Positions 11,282 through 19,350 of a DNA stretch of 64,000 nucleotides are shown here, one piece after another. The notes under the pieces are model-generated. The model was given only the letters and a program-made list of their open reading frames with translations. It ran no database searches and was not told the DNA's origin. The stretch is taken from positions 1 through 64,000 of the forward strand of contig NZ_MJEJ02000052.1 of assembly GCF_002095435.2 (NCBI RefSeq), given 5' to 3'. The DNA comes from Williamsia sp. 1138 (GTDB lineage Bacteria > Actinomycetota > Actinomycetes > Mycobacteriales > Mycobacteriaceae). Every line of letters starts with the position of its first letter. Positions within the stretch are counted from its first letter, which is position 1. The translations under genes and the position numbers were made by a program.

Positions 11282-12955
11282 TCAGGAAGTGGAATCGGCG
11301 AGCTTGGCGGCGACGTCGGCGCGCAGCTGCTTCTTGTCGATCTTTCCCACGTTGGTTTGCGGTAGGGCCGCGAGCCATTCGAGGCGCTCGGGCCACTTGA
11401 ACTTCGCGACGCCGAGGCCGTCGAGATGCGCCTGTACGTCCGCCATCGACACCGGATTGCCATCGGCCGCAATGACGTACGCGCAGGTCTTCTCGCCCAG
11501 CCGAGGATCGGGCATCGCCACCACCGCGGCGTTCGCGATGTTCGGATGCTGGACGAGCAGCAGCTCGATCTCCTCGGCGTTGATCTTCTCGCCTCCGCGG
11601 TTGATCAGGTCCTTGATCCGGCCTTCGATCGACAAGTATCGGACGCCGTCGATCACGGCGATCTTCGCGAGATCGCCGGTGCGGTAGAACCCGTCGGACG
11701 TGAATGCGGTCCGGTTGTGTTCGGGCGCATCGAAGTAGCCGGGGATCGTATACGGCCCGCGACAGGACAATTCACCCACCGATCCGTCGGCGAGCTCGGA
11801 CTCTCCACCGGGCTCGAGGATGCGGATCTCGTCGTCGGCGGCCACGGGTGTACCGACCGTCGTCGCCCGGGCCTCGGCCGGGGCGTCGAGCGGGGTGACC
11901 GTGAACAGCCCTTCGGACATCCCGAACAGCTGACCAGCCCGACGGCCGTCATCGGCCCGAGCGAACAGCTCCGGGCTCGGCTTCGCCCCGGACAGCACCA
12001 CATTTCTCAGGAACTCACTCGGTGCGTCGAAGTCCGGTCCCGTCACCGCGCCGTAGTGCCCATGCCCGATCAGCACGTCGGTGGCCCGCTCCCGAGCCAT
12101 CAACGCGAAAGCGCTGGGCGCGTCCGGAGTTGCGAGTACCAGGCACGCACCCACGGCGTGGGAGGCGTGCAGGGCACAGGAGACGCCGGCGTTGTGGATC
12201 AGCGGGATCAGGTGCGCTACGCGGGTCTCCTCGCTCCAGTCGAGGCGTTCGGCATAGAGCCGGGCGTTGTCCCAGTACTCGACGTGTCGGCGCGGAATCA
12301 CCTTCGGCACACCAGTGGTCCCGCCCGACAGCTGGAACGTGCACACATCGAGCGGGTCGATCGCGGCTTGGATCTGCTCGACCAGCTCCCACGCGGTGCC
12401 CGCAGGAATGTCGGCCCCGAGTGTCTCGATCGCATTCGGACCACTGCCGACACCGACCGTCAGCACGGTTCGCATCGTCGGATGCCCCTCGGCCTGCTGC
12501 CGGGCGAACGACACCAGGTCGAACGAGAGCCCCGCCTCGACGACGTGCCCGACCGCACCCACTGCCCGACTGATGTGACCGATCTCGTGGCCTCGGTGGG
12601 CGGCAAGCGTCGCGACCGGCACGAGGCCGGCCTTGAGGCAGCCGTACCAGGCAAGCACCGTCTCGATGCGGTTCGTCACCTGGAACAACACCGGGTCTCC
12701 GGGTTCGAGACCGAGATCGGCCAGCCCGGCGGCGATCTGGTCGGTCCGCCGACCGAGCTCGGCGTAGGTCAGTGAGCTGGTGTCGGTCACGACCGCAACC
12801 CGGTCGGGGAAATGATTGACGGTGTCCTGGAACCGATCTGCGATCGGGCGGTCGGTCCAGGCCCCGGACCGCCGGTACTGGGCGGCCCGGTCCTCGGGGT
12901 AGTCGACCAGCCGGGCTCCCCAGCGGGAGCGGCCGGACGTCGTCGCGACGGTCAC
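11282..12955 (-). CDS. Aryl-acid AMP/CoA ligase (DHBA/salicylate adenylation type)
   Basis: 557 residues from a GTG at 12955 that overlaps the hyuB stop as GTGA, implying translational coupling. ANL-superfamily cores are visible: SGGTTGVPKVIPRRH (P-loop, aryl-acid version), YRTGDL, and GRIKDLINRGGEKI with the catalytic lysine region near the C-terminus. The N-terminal YPEDRAAQYRRSGAW block is typical of the EntE/DhbE/SdgA branch, which activates salicylate or dihydroxybenzoate. No carrier-protein or NRPS gene is nearby, so CoA ligation for catabolism is likelier than siderophore synthesis. It would feed the monooxygenase gene that follows after 16 nt. Confidence 0.82.
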   Translation of the reverse strand: MTVATTSGRSRWGARLVDYPEDRAAQYRRSGAWTDRPIADRFQDTVNHFPDRVAVVTDTSSLTYAELGRRTDQIAAGLADLGLEPGDPVLFQVTNRIETVLAWYGCLKAGLVPVATLAAHRGHEIGHISRAVGAVGHVVEAGLSFDLVSFARQQAEGHPTMRTVLTVGVGSGPNAIETLGADIPAGTAWELVEQIQAAIDPLDVCTFQLSGGTTGVPKVIPRRHVEYWDNARLYAERLDWSEETRVAHLIPLIHNAGVSCALHASHAVGACLVLATPDAPSAFALMARERATDVLIGHGHYGAVTGPDFDAPSEFLRNVVLSGAKPSPELFARADDGRRAGQLFGMSEGLFTVTPLDAPAEARATTVGTPVAADDEIRILEPGGESELADGSVGELSCRGPYTIPGYFDAPEHNRTAFTSDGFYRTGDLAKIAVIDGVRYLSIEGRIKDLINRGGEKINAEEIELLLVQHPNIANAAVVAMPDPRLGEKTCAYVIAADGNPVSMADVQAHLDGLGVAKFKWPERLEWLAALPQTNVGKIDKKQLRADVAAKLADSTS

Positions 12956-15273
12956 GTGCCTGCCACCGCCGGGAGCAGTTGGGTCAACTCCGCGACATGG
13001 TCGGGGTGGTCGGCCGGAACGATGCCCGAGTAGATCGCGGTCCAGCAACCGGGGCAGCACTGCTGCCGGAACACGACCGGTGTGTCGACGTATTCGGCGG
13101 GATCGGACGTGACCTGCGGTCCTGCGGCGCTCGTCGGACCCTCATACCGGGCCAGGGAGAGCTTCCCGGACTTGGTGTCGCCGAGGAGACGCCCGCAGTG
13201 AGCGCAGCCGACGACGCGAGCGTCGCCGATGTTCACTTCGACCAGATTGTCGTCCAGGCGGCGAGCCTGTGTCAGATCGAGAGTTGCCTCTTGGCTGGCC
13301 GGGACCTCTGACCTTGTTCGTCGCTCGTCTTTCGCAGCAGTGCGGCGCTCTTCGGTGGCTGCGACATCGACGTCGCCATCCTTCACGACTACTCCGTAAT
13401 TGGTGGCCGCGCCGTCGAGGGTGACCTTGCCGTTGCGGACATCGAGCGCGACGGACTCGGGGTCGCGGCGCAGGGGATCGCCGTACCCGCCGCCGCCCTG
13501 CCAGTGCATGTACAGCACTTCGCCTGGTGCGAGGTAACTTTCGGCGTAACAGGCGCCGATCTCCTTGTTCTCGCCGAGGTCGTCGAGGGACCCGGGAATG
13601 GTTCCGCCGGCCAGCAGTTCTTCGATGCCTGAGTTGCGGGCCAGGATCTCCAGACCGGTGTTGCCCGGTTGTCCGCCGGCCAGTCCGGAGTTCTGCGCCA
13701 CGGCTTTACCCGCGGACGCGAAGATCAGACCCATCGGCAGACTCGTTCCGTACGGGGTGACGGCCAGCGATGCACTGACGCCGCCGCGATGGCGCCCGGG
13801 GCCGCCCGAGTCCGGTTCTTCCTTGCGCCACAACGTGAGCAGGGGATAGAGGAACTCGGTCATCTCGGTGTCGGGGATGCGGCCCATGGGAATACAGAAC
13901 AGCCCGCCGGTGTCCATGCCGTCGGCGACCGGCCGGCCGCCATAACCGCCGCTCATGGGTTCCATCATGATGTTGAGGAACGGCACGGGCTGTTCGCCGC
14001 GCTCGTCGAGTCCGGCAACGACGGCTGTGTCCCAGGTGCCGCAGCACGACGCCATGACGTTCTTGCCGAGTTCGATGTGCCGGTCCAGCATCTGGGCCAG
14101 ACATTCGGCGACCAGGTTGCCGGTCAGCCATGCCGGCCCGATCGGACCGCGACTCACTGCGGCGGGGAAGGTGGCGTTGTTGATCGTCCCCTCTTCGGCG
14201 ATGAGATCGAAGCAGCGCATCAAACCACCGGCCGACCAGGGGATGTCGCCCGCGAGGATCGGCAGGATCGCCAACATCACCCCGCCGCGCATGCCGGCGT
14301 ACGTGCAGTTGATGACGCCGGTCTGTGGGTCGGTGCCGGTGAAGTCGAACGTCAGGTGGTTGTCCTGCTTGGTCATGGCCAGGGTGATCTTGTGGATCTC
14401 TCGGTCGCCGACGCTGGACTGGTCCTGGTAGCCGGTGGCGTGCCAGGTGCCGTCGGGTAGGTCGGTCAGCATGGCGCGCAAGCGGCTTTCGGCGTCGGTC
14501 ATCATGCGCTTCATGACGGCTTTGACGGTGTCGGCGCCGTACTGTTCGATGACCGCGAGCATCCGGTCGCGGCCGACGCTGTTGGCGCCGATCTTGGCGC
14601 GCAGGTCCAGGCCCACGAGCATGGGGACGCGGGAGCGGCGGACCCAGACATCGGCGACGTCGCGCTGCAGCTGAAAATCCCGGACCACTTTGATCGGTGG
14701 TGTCGGAAGAGATTCAGAGAAGACGTCTTTCGCAGCCGGATCAAACGACCCGAGCCCGGAACCGCCGAGGTCGGGTTCGTGGCAGATGGCGCTGGTCCAC
14801 GCGAACAGCTTGCCGTCGTGGAACACCGGCTGGTAGACGATGACGTCGCTCTGATGCAGTCCGCCGCCGACCCAGGGGTCGTTGCACAGAAACATGTCGC
14901 CCTCGGAGATGCCGGGGTTGTCCGAGCGGTGCTGCAGGGTCCAGTAGATCGCCAGGTCGACGGCACCGACCAGCATCGTGTTGTAAAGCCCGACCTGAAC
15001 TTCCTGTCCGAGTTCGTCACTCACGGCGAAGTCGAAGTCGTTGGCATCGGTGACGATCGGCGAGCCGGACATCCGTTTGAGGGCGTCGCCCATCTCGTCG
15101 GTGACCGACCACAGGCGGTGGCGGATGACCTCGTAGGTCAGGGGATCGAGATTGTCGATCTGCTCCTGGGTGACGGTGTGGATCGGCAGGGACGGTGGAA
15201 GCGATCGGGCGAGGGCGTCGACGTCGACGGGTCGGCTGGAGAAGACTTCCGAGCCGGGGATCGGTGCGGTCAT
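12952..15273 (-). CDS. Hydantoinase B/oxoprolinase family protein with fused C-terminal Cys4 tail
   Basis: 773 residues from ATG 15273, with AGGAG upstream. Residues about 25-600 are HyuB-like (DPLTYEVIRHRLWSVTDEMG near the start; the family's metal/substrate block around CNDPWVGGGLHQSD). The last 90 residues add a zinc-ribbon-like pattern: C-x2-C in GCAHCGRLL (about 689-692) and CC-x2-C in QQCCPGCWT (about 737-741). This resembles the small zinc subunit of acetone/acetophenone carboxylases fused to the HyuB chain. With HyuA it should form an ATP-dependent hydrolase or carboxylase. It lies 32 nt after hyuA and is coupled to the ligase gene. Confidence 0.85.
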   Translation of the reverse strand: MTAPIPGSEVFSSRPVDVDALARSLPPSLPIHTVTQEQIDNLDPLTYEVIRHRLWSVTDEMGDALKRMSGSPIVTDANDFDFAVSDELGQEVQVGLYNTMLVGAVDLAIYWTLQHRSDNPGISEGDMFLCNDPWVGGGLHQSDVIVYQPVFHDGKLFAWTSAICHEPDLGGSGLGSFDPAAKDVFSESLPTPPIKVVRDFQLQRDVADVWVRRSRVPMLVGLDLRAKIGANSVGRDRMLAVIEQYGADTVKAVMKRMMTDAESRLRAMLTDLPDGTWHATGYQDQSSVGDREIHKITLAMTKQDNHLTFDFTGTDPQTGVINCTYAGMRGGVMLAILPILAGDIPWSAGGLMRCFDLIAEEGTINNATFPAAVSRGPIGPAWLTGNLVAECLAQMLDRHIELGKNVMASCCGTWDTAVVAGLDERGEQPVPFLNIMMEPMSGGYGGRPVADGMDTGGLFCIPMGRIPDTEMTEFLYPLLTLWRKEEPDSGGPGRHRGGVSASLAVTPYGTSLPMGLIFASAGKAVAQNSGLAGGQPGNTGLEILARNSGIEELLAGGTIPGSLDDLGENKEIGACYAESYLAPGEVLYMHWQGGGGYGDPLRRDPESVALDVRNGKVTLDGAATNYGVVVKDGDVDVAATEERRTAAKDERRTRSEVPASQEATLDLTQARRLDDNLVEVNIGDARVVGCAHCGRLLGDTKSGKLSLARYEGPTSAAGPQVTSDPAEYVDTPVVFRQQCCPGCWTAIYSGIVPADHPDHVAELTQLLPAVAGT

Positions 15274-15305
15274 GTGAAATGCTCCTGTGACTTCGGGCTG
15301 TGGGG

Positions 15306-17414
15306 CTAGGTCGGGTCGACGGTGATGGTGAGGTTGCCGAGGCGATCGATCTCGCCCGTGGTGCCGTGCGGCACAACAACCGTGGTGGTGGGGACCTCGA
15401 TGATCGCCGGCCCCTTCAACATGTGTCCGGCGCGCAGACCCGAGTAGTCGTAGATGTCGGTGTCGACGTAGCCCTGGCGGCCATCGAGGCACACTTTGCG
15501 GACGCCGACGTGGGCGGCGCTTGCGTCCTTCGACGCGGCGACTTCCAGTTCGGGCAGCTCGGGCGTGAACGGCAGGACGCCGGTGCCGCGGACGCGGTAG
15601 GTGATCGCCTGGATGCCGGCCTCGCGGAAGCCGCTGCCCTGGCCGTACAGCTCGGCGTAGCGGTTCTCGAATGTCTCTGCTGCTGCAGCGACTTCGGTCG
15701 ACGTCAGCGAACCCGACGGGAAAGGCGTCGCCACCTCGGCCAGCTGCATGGCGTACCGCATGTCGATCTCCCGCTCGAGGACAACTGAGCTGAACGTGAG
15801 GCCCTGCCGGTCGAGCTGTTCGCGAACCTGCTCTTCGAGCACCTTGAAGTTCTGCTCCACCCGCGCCGGGTCGAGCGGCAGCGCCGCCGGATCCGAGAGC
15901 TCTTTGGCGAGCACGATGTCGGACGACGCGAGGCCGTACGCGGAGAACGCTGATGCGACCTGACCGAGGGGGACGACGACCTGCGAGACACCGATCTCCT
16001 GGGCGTAGGCGCCGCAGTGCGCGGGACCGGAACCGCCGAAGGCGTAGACGATGAAGTTGCGGGGGTCGTGTCCCGCCTCGACGACCGTCTTGCGCAGCAG
16101 GTCACCGGTCTGGGCGTTCTGCACCGCGTAGATCGCCGCAGCCGCATCTTCGATCGACAGTCCGAGGGGTTCGGCGATCTTGGTGCGGATGGCTTCTCGC
16201 GCGAGTTGAAGGTCGAGTGCTTTGCGGCCACCGAGGAGTCCACGTTCGGGGAGGATGCCGAGGACGAGGTTGGCGTCGGTGTTGGTCGGCTCGGTGCCGC
16301 CCTGGCCGTAGCACGCGGGACCGGGGACGGCCTGCGCACTGTGCGGACCGATCTGCAGATTGCCGCCGGCGTCGATCCAGGCGATGGCACCGCCGCCCGC
16401 GCCGATCGCGTGGACTTCCAGCGTCGGCACGTTGATCGGGTGGTGGTTGATGACGGTGCTCGAAGAACGGACCGGTTCGCCGTCGACGATCATGCCGACG
16501 AGGAAGGTGGTGCCGCCGGCGTCGGTGGCGATGATGTTGCTGTGCCCCAGCTGGCGGCCCAGGGACACCGACCCGACCACGCCGCCGGTGAGCACCGACC
16601 CGACCGTGGAGATCGCGTTGCCCGGAGCTTCCGATGCCGCGACCGCGCCACCGTTGCTCTGCATGACCAGCAGCGGGCCGGCGAGTTTGTGCTCGCGCAG
16701 GGTGCCTTCGAGTTGGCCGAGGTAGTCACGCAGACCGGGGCCGATCTGAGTGCTCATGATTGTTGTTGCGTTGCGGGCGAACTCGCGGATGCGGGGGCTG
16801 ACCTCGCTGGAGAGGGCGACGAAGACGGTCGGGTCGATCTCGTGGACTAGGTCGCGGATGCGTTGTTCATGCGCGGGATTGCGGAACGACCAAAGCAACG
16901 ACACGGCGATGGCGGTGATGCCGTCGGCGAGCAGGGTCTTGACGGTGGCGCGCACCTCGTCCTCGTCGAGCGCGACGACGACCCGGCCGTCGCGGTCGAC
17001 GCGCTCGGTGACCTCGAGCGCGTGGCGCTTGTGTACCAGGCCGTGAGACTTGCTCTGCGCCATGACGTTCTGCAACTGCTCCGGCGAGCGGCCCAGGTAT
17101 CGGCCCTCGACGTTCATGATGTAGATCGAGTCGCGGTGGCCCTTGGTGGTCAAGAATCCGACGTCGGGAACGTTGCCCATCACGAGCGCGTTGAGCGACG
17201 ACGTGGTGCCGTGCGCGATGTGGTGGGTGTTTGCCAGCATTTCGTCGAGCGGCTGGCCCAACTGGTCTGCCAGCACCTGGAGGACGTCCATGACGCCCTG
17301 CGAATAGTCGGGCGGTGTCGACGGTGACTTACCGCCGATCAGCAGGCCGTCCCCATCGTCGAGGACGGCATCGGTGAACGTCCCGCCGACGTCCACTCCG
17401 ATCACGTATGCCAT
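15306..17414 (-). CDS. Hydantoinase/oxoprolinase family protein, subunit A (HyuA)
   Basis: 702 residues starting at ATG 17414 (MAYVIGVDVGGTFTD), 9 nt after AGGAG; a GTG two codons upstream is too close to the Shine-Dalgarno. The N-terminal ASKHA-type nucleotide motif GVDVGGTFTD and the middle ATDAGGTTFLVGM block are typical of ATP-dependent HyuA/oxoprolinase/acetophenone carboxylase alpha chains. The C-terminal GPAIIEVPTTTVVVPHG is also family-typical. The subunit phosphorylates or carboxylates the substrate using ATP; HyuB supplies the partner active site. It is the first gene of the minus-strand operon. Sequence alone does not separate lactam/hydantoin hydrolysis from ketone carboxylation. 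Confidence 0.9.
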   Translation of the reverse strand: MAYVIGVDVGGTFTDAVLDDGDGLLIGGKSPSTPPDYSQGVMDVLQVLADQLGQPLDEMLANTHHIAHGTTSSLNALVMGNVPDVGFLTTKGHRDSIYIMNVEGRYLGRSPEQLQNVMAQSKSHGLVHKRHALEVTERVDRDGRVVVALDEDEVRATVKTLLADGITAIAVSLLWSFRNPAHEQRIRDLVHEIDPTVFVALSSEVSPRIREFARNATTIMSTQIGPGLRDYLGQLEGTLREHKLAGPLLVMQSNGGAVAASEAPGNAISTVGSVLTGGVVGSVSLGRQLGHSNIIATDAGGTTFLVGMIVDGEPVRSSSTVINHHPINVPTLEVHAIGAGGGAIAWIDAGGNLQIGPHSAQAVPGPACYGQGGTEPTNTDANLVLGILPERGLLGGRKALDLQLAREAIRTKIAEPLGLSIEDAAAAIYAVQNAQTGDLLRKTVVEAGHDPRNFIVYAFGGSGPAHCGAYAQEIGVSQVVVPLGQVASAFSAYGLASSDIVLAKELSDPAALPLDPARVEQNFKVLEEQVREQLDRQGLTFSSVVLEREIDMRYAMQLAEVATPFPSGSLTSTEVAAAAETFENRYAELYGQGSGFREAGIQAITYRVRGTGVLPFTPELPELEVAASKDASAAHVGVRKVCLDGRQGYVDTDIYDYSGLRAGHMLKGPAIIEVPTTTVVVPHGTTGEIDRLGNLTITVDPT

Positions 17415-17454
17415 GGCCACATTCTCCTTCGGTTACCGCGCAAGCTCTCATTTA

Positions 17455-17606
17455 CGTCGATGTTGAGTATTCGACGCTAATGGTGGCATGTCAAGCGGAT
17501 TTTGTGAGCCGCACCACTGACCATCGTGCCTGCGGCGACATTTGTCCAGCTCAGCGCGCTGCCACGCGCAGCTTGACGAATCACCATTCACGTCGAATAA
17601 TCATCG
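17455..17606. promoter_or_regulatory. Divergent promoter region with paired operator-like sites
   Basis: Site 1 is a perfect inverted repeat, CGTCGA-N10-TCGACG (17455-17476), 40 nt upstream of hyuA. Site 2 (CGTCGAATA, 17591-17599, then ATCATCG) lies about 70 nt upstream of the isomerase. The nonamer TATTCGACG occurs in site 1 on the plus strand and in site 2 on the minus strand, so each divergent promoter has one copy in mirror orientation. The TetR protein at the end of the hyuA operon is the likely binder (inference). Confidence 0.5.
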
Positions 17607-17667
17607 TCAATGTAAAAAAGCGTTGCCTGGTGTCCGTTTGGGCACCAGAAACTGGAAGGACGGCCAG

Positions 17668-18423
17668 ATGAGTGTTCACCGAATCGGCCTCGTGGTGCCG
17701 AGCTCGAACGTCACCGTCGAGACGGAGATGCCTGCGTTGCTGGGGCGGCATCCGACCTCGGAGTTCTCGTTCCACTCGACGCGGATGCGAATGGCCAAGG
17801 TGTCGCCGGAGGAGCTCGCTGCGATGAACGCCCAGCGTGAGCGGTGCGTGATGGAAATCGCGGACGCTGGACCCGAGGCGATCCTCTACGCATGCCTCGT
17901 TGCGTTGATGGTCGGCGGACCGGGCGAGCACCAGCGGGTAGAAAGCGCTGTCGCCGAACAGTTGGCGACCGGAGGATCCGACGCGATCATCCGCTCCAGC
18001 GCGGGTGCACTCGTCGAGGGGTTACGCGCTCTCGATGCCAAGCGCATCGCCATCGTCACGCCCTACGTGAAGCCGCTCGCTGAGAAGGTCGTCGAATATC
18101 TCGAGGCCGAAGACTTCGAGGTCGCCGACTGGCGCGCATTGGAAGTCGCCGACAACTTCGAGGTCGGCTGCATCCCCGGCGACCGGGTGATGGAGGCGGC
18201 CCGGTCGCTCGACCTCACCGGCGTCGACGCGGTGGTGCTCTCATGCTGCGTGCAGATGCCGTCCCTCGACCTGATCGACGACGCCGAGCGTGAGTTCGGC
18301 ATTCCGGTGTTGTCCGCGGCGACCGCAGGCGCCTACAGCCTGCTCCGCGGACTCGGTCTCCCCGTGGCTATCGACGGCGCGGGCAGCCTGTTGCGCGCCG
18401 ACGTGGCGTCCGTACCCGCTTGA
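17668..18423 (+). CDS. Maleate cis-trans isomerase / Asp-Glu racemase superfamily protein
   Basis: 251 residues; ATG 17668 follows GGAAGGA by 7 nt. The start (HRIGLVVPSSNVTVETEMPA) and the HSTRMRMAKVSPEELAAMN block closely follow NicE-type maleate isomerases. The two catalytic cysteines expected in this family fit the Cys of LYACLVALMV and the pair in VLSCCVQMPS. The reaction would convert maleate to fumarate for the TCA cycle, the last step of some aromatic and N-heterocycle pathways; related decarboxylases share the fold. It is the first gene of the plus-strand half of the divergent catabolic cluster. Confidence 0.85.
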   Translation: MSVHRIGLVVPSSNVTVETEMPALLGRHPTSEFSFHSTRMRMAKVSPEELAAMNAQRERCVMEIADAGPEAILYACLVALMVGGPGEHQRVESAVAEQLATGGSDAIIRSSAGALVEGLRALDAKRIAIVTPYVKPLAEKVVEYLEAEDFEVADWRALEVADNFEVGCIPGDRVMEAARSLDLTGVDAVVLSCCVQMPSLDLIDDAEREFGIPVLSAATAGAYSLLRGLGLPVAIDGAGSLLRADVASVPA

Positions 18424-18448
18424 CCTGCTCAACGAAAAGGAACTACCC

Positions 18449-19108
18449 ATGAGCGAGCTCGACCACACAGTCCGCGGCGTCGACCACGTCGCCTATCCCA
18501 CCTTCGACCCAGCGGGCACCGTCCGCTTCTACCGCGATGTTCTCGGTTTCCCTGTCGTGCATTCGATTTGCGCGGCCGGCTGGGGTCCGGACAAGCATCC
18601 CGACTTCATCCACTTCTTCTTCGACATCGGCAACGACGACCGGCTGGCCTTCTTCTACTACTTCGGTCTCGAGCCGTTCGAGGGTGGACCGCAAGGCGAC
18701 TCGTACTCCCGCTTCGCCGAAGACGTGCCGATCTTCTTCATCCGATCCCGGCATCTGGCCATTCACGTCGACAACGAGGAGGACCTGCTCGAATACCGGC
18801 GGCGCCTCGACGGCAGCGACTGGCCGGTGGAGATGCAGATCCAGCACGAGACCATCGAGTCGATCTACACGCATGATCCGAACGGCTACATGATCGAGAT
18901 CACCAGAGCGATGCGCGCGGTGACGCCGCAGGAGGATCTCGACGCGAACCTGACCATCGATGCGCTGATTGATGTGGTGTCGCAGCCCAATCCGAACATG
19001 GGAGCGTTGCTAGCGCGCAAGGCCGAGATGATCGTTGAGCGGGCTGCGCGTTGGCAGGAGGACCATGACGCTGAGTCGGCTCGGGACGTGGCGGAGGTCG
19101 GCCGATGA
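18449..19108 (+). CDS. VOC (glyoxalase/extradiol dioxygenase fold) family protein
   Basis: 219 residues; AAAAGGA precedes ATG 18449. It has the paired beta-alpha-beta-beta-beta modules of VOC metalloenzymes. Likely metal ligands are the His in GVDHVAYPTFD (near residue 12), the His in HLAIHVDNEEDL (near 108) and the Glu in PNGYMIEITRA (near 151), the usual 2-His-1-Glu triad. A role as ring-cleaving dioxygenase or isomerase in the pathway is inferred from context; the fold does not fix the reaction. A helical tail (about 165-219) is unusual. Its stop overlaps the next start as ATGA. Confidence 0.8.
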   Translation: MSELDHTVRGVDHVAYPTFDPAGTVRFYRDVLGFPVVHSICAAGWGPDKHPDFIHFFFDIGNDDRLAFFYYFGLEPFEGGPQGDSYSRFAEDVPIFFIRSRHLAIHVDNEEDLLEYRRRLDGSDWPVEMQIQHETIESIYTHDPNGYMIEITRAMRAVTPQEDLDANLTIDALIDVVSQPNPNMGALLARKAEMIVERAARWQEDHDAESARDVAEVGR

Positions 19109-19350
19109 CTACACTGTTCATCCTGGACGTCCCCGAGAACAAGCCGGTCGCAGCGGTCGCCGGCGAAGATCCTGATGTCACCGTCGATCATGTGGGTCCC
19201 TACTTTCGCGTCGTCGCCGAGGGGCCCATCGTGGTCGATCGACGAGCGACCGGAAGTCGGCACGCGGTCTGGTACAGCAGCGTCTCCGGGCTGCTGGATT
19301 CTCGAATCACGCAGTGGGACAAAGACGCGCTGAAGGTGGAACCGCTGTGA
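19105..19350 (+). CDS. Small conserved-looking protein of unknown function (81 aa)
   Basis: 81 residues, overlapping the VOC gene by ATGA and the hydrolase gene by GTGA, so all three are translated together. No signal peptide or membrane segment. The C-terminal half (RHAVWYSSVSGLLDSRITQW region) is dense in aromatic and charged residues and looks like a real fold. I do not recognise the family. The tight coupling suggests a subunit or accessory of its neighbours. Confidence 0.75.
   Translation: MTTLFILDVPENKPVAAVAGEDPDVTVDHVGPYFRVVAEGPIVVDRRATGSRHAVWYSSVSGLLDSRITQWDKDALKVEPL

Noticed and set aside
11282-12955. Siderophore (DHBA/salicylate) biosynthesis role for the AMP ligase
   Set aside because: No isochorismate, NRPS or carrier gene is nearby; the neighbours are catabolic and a CoA-type hydroxylase follows.
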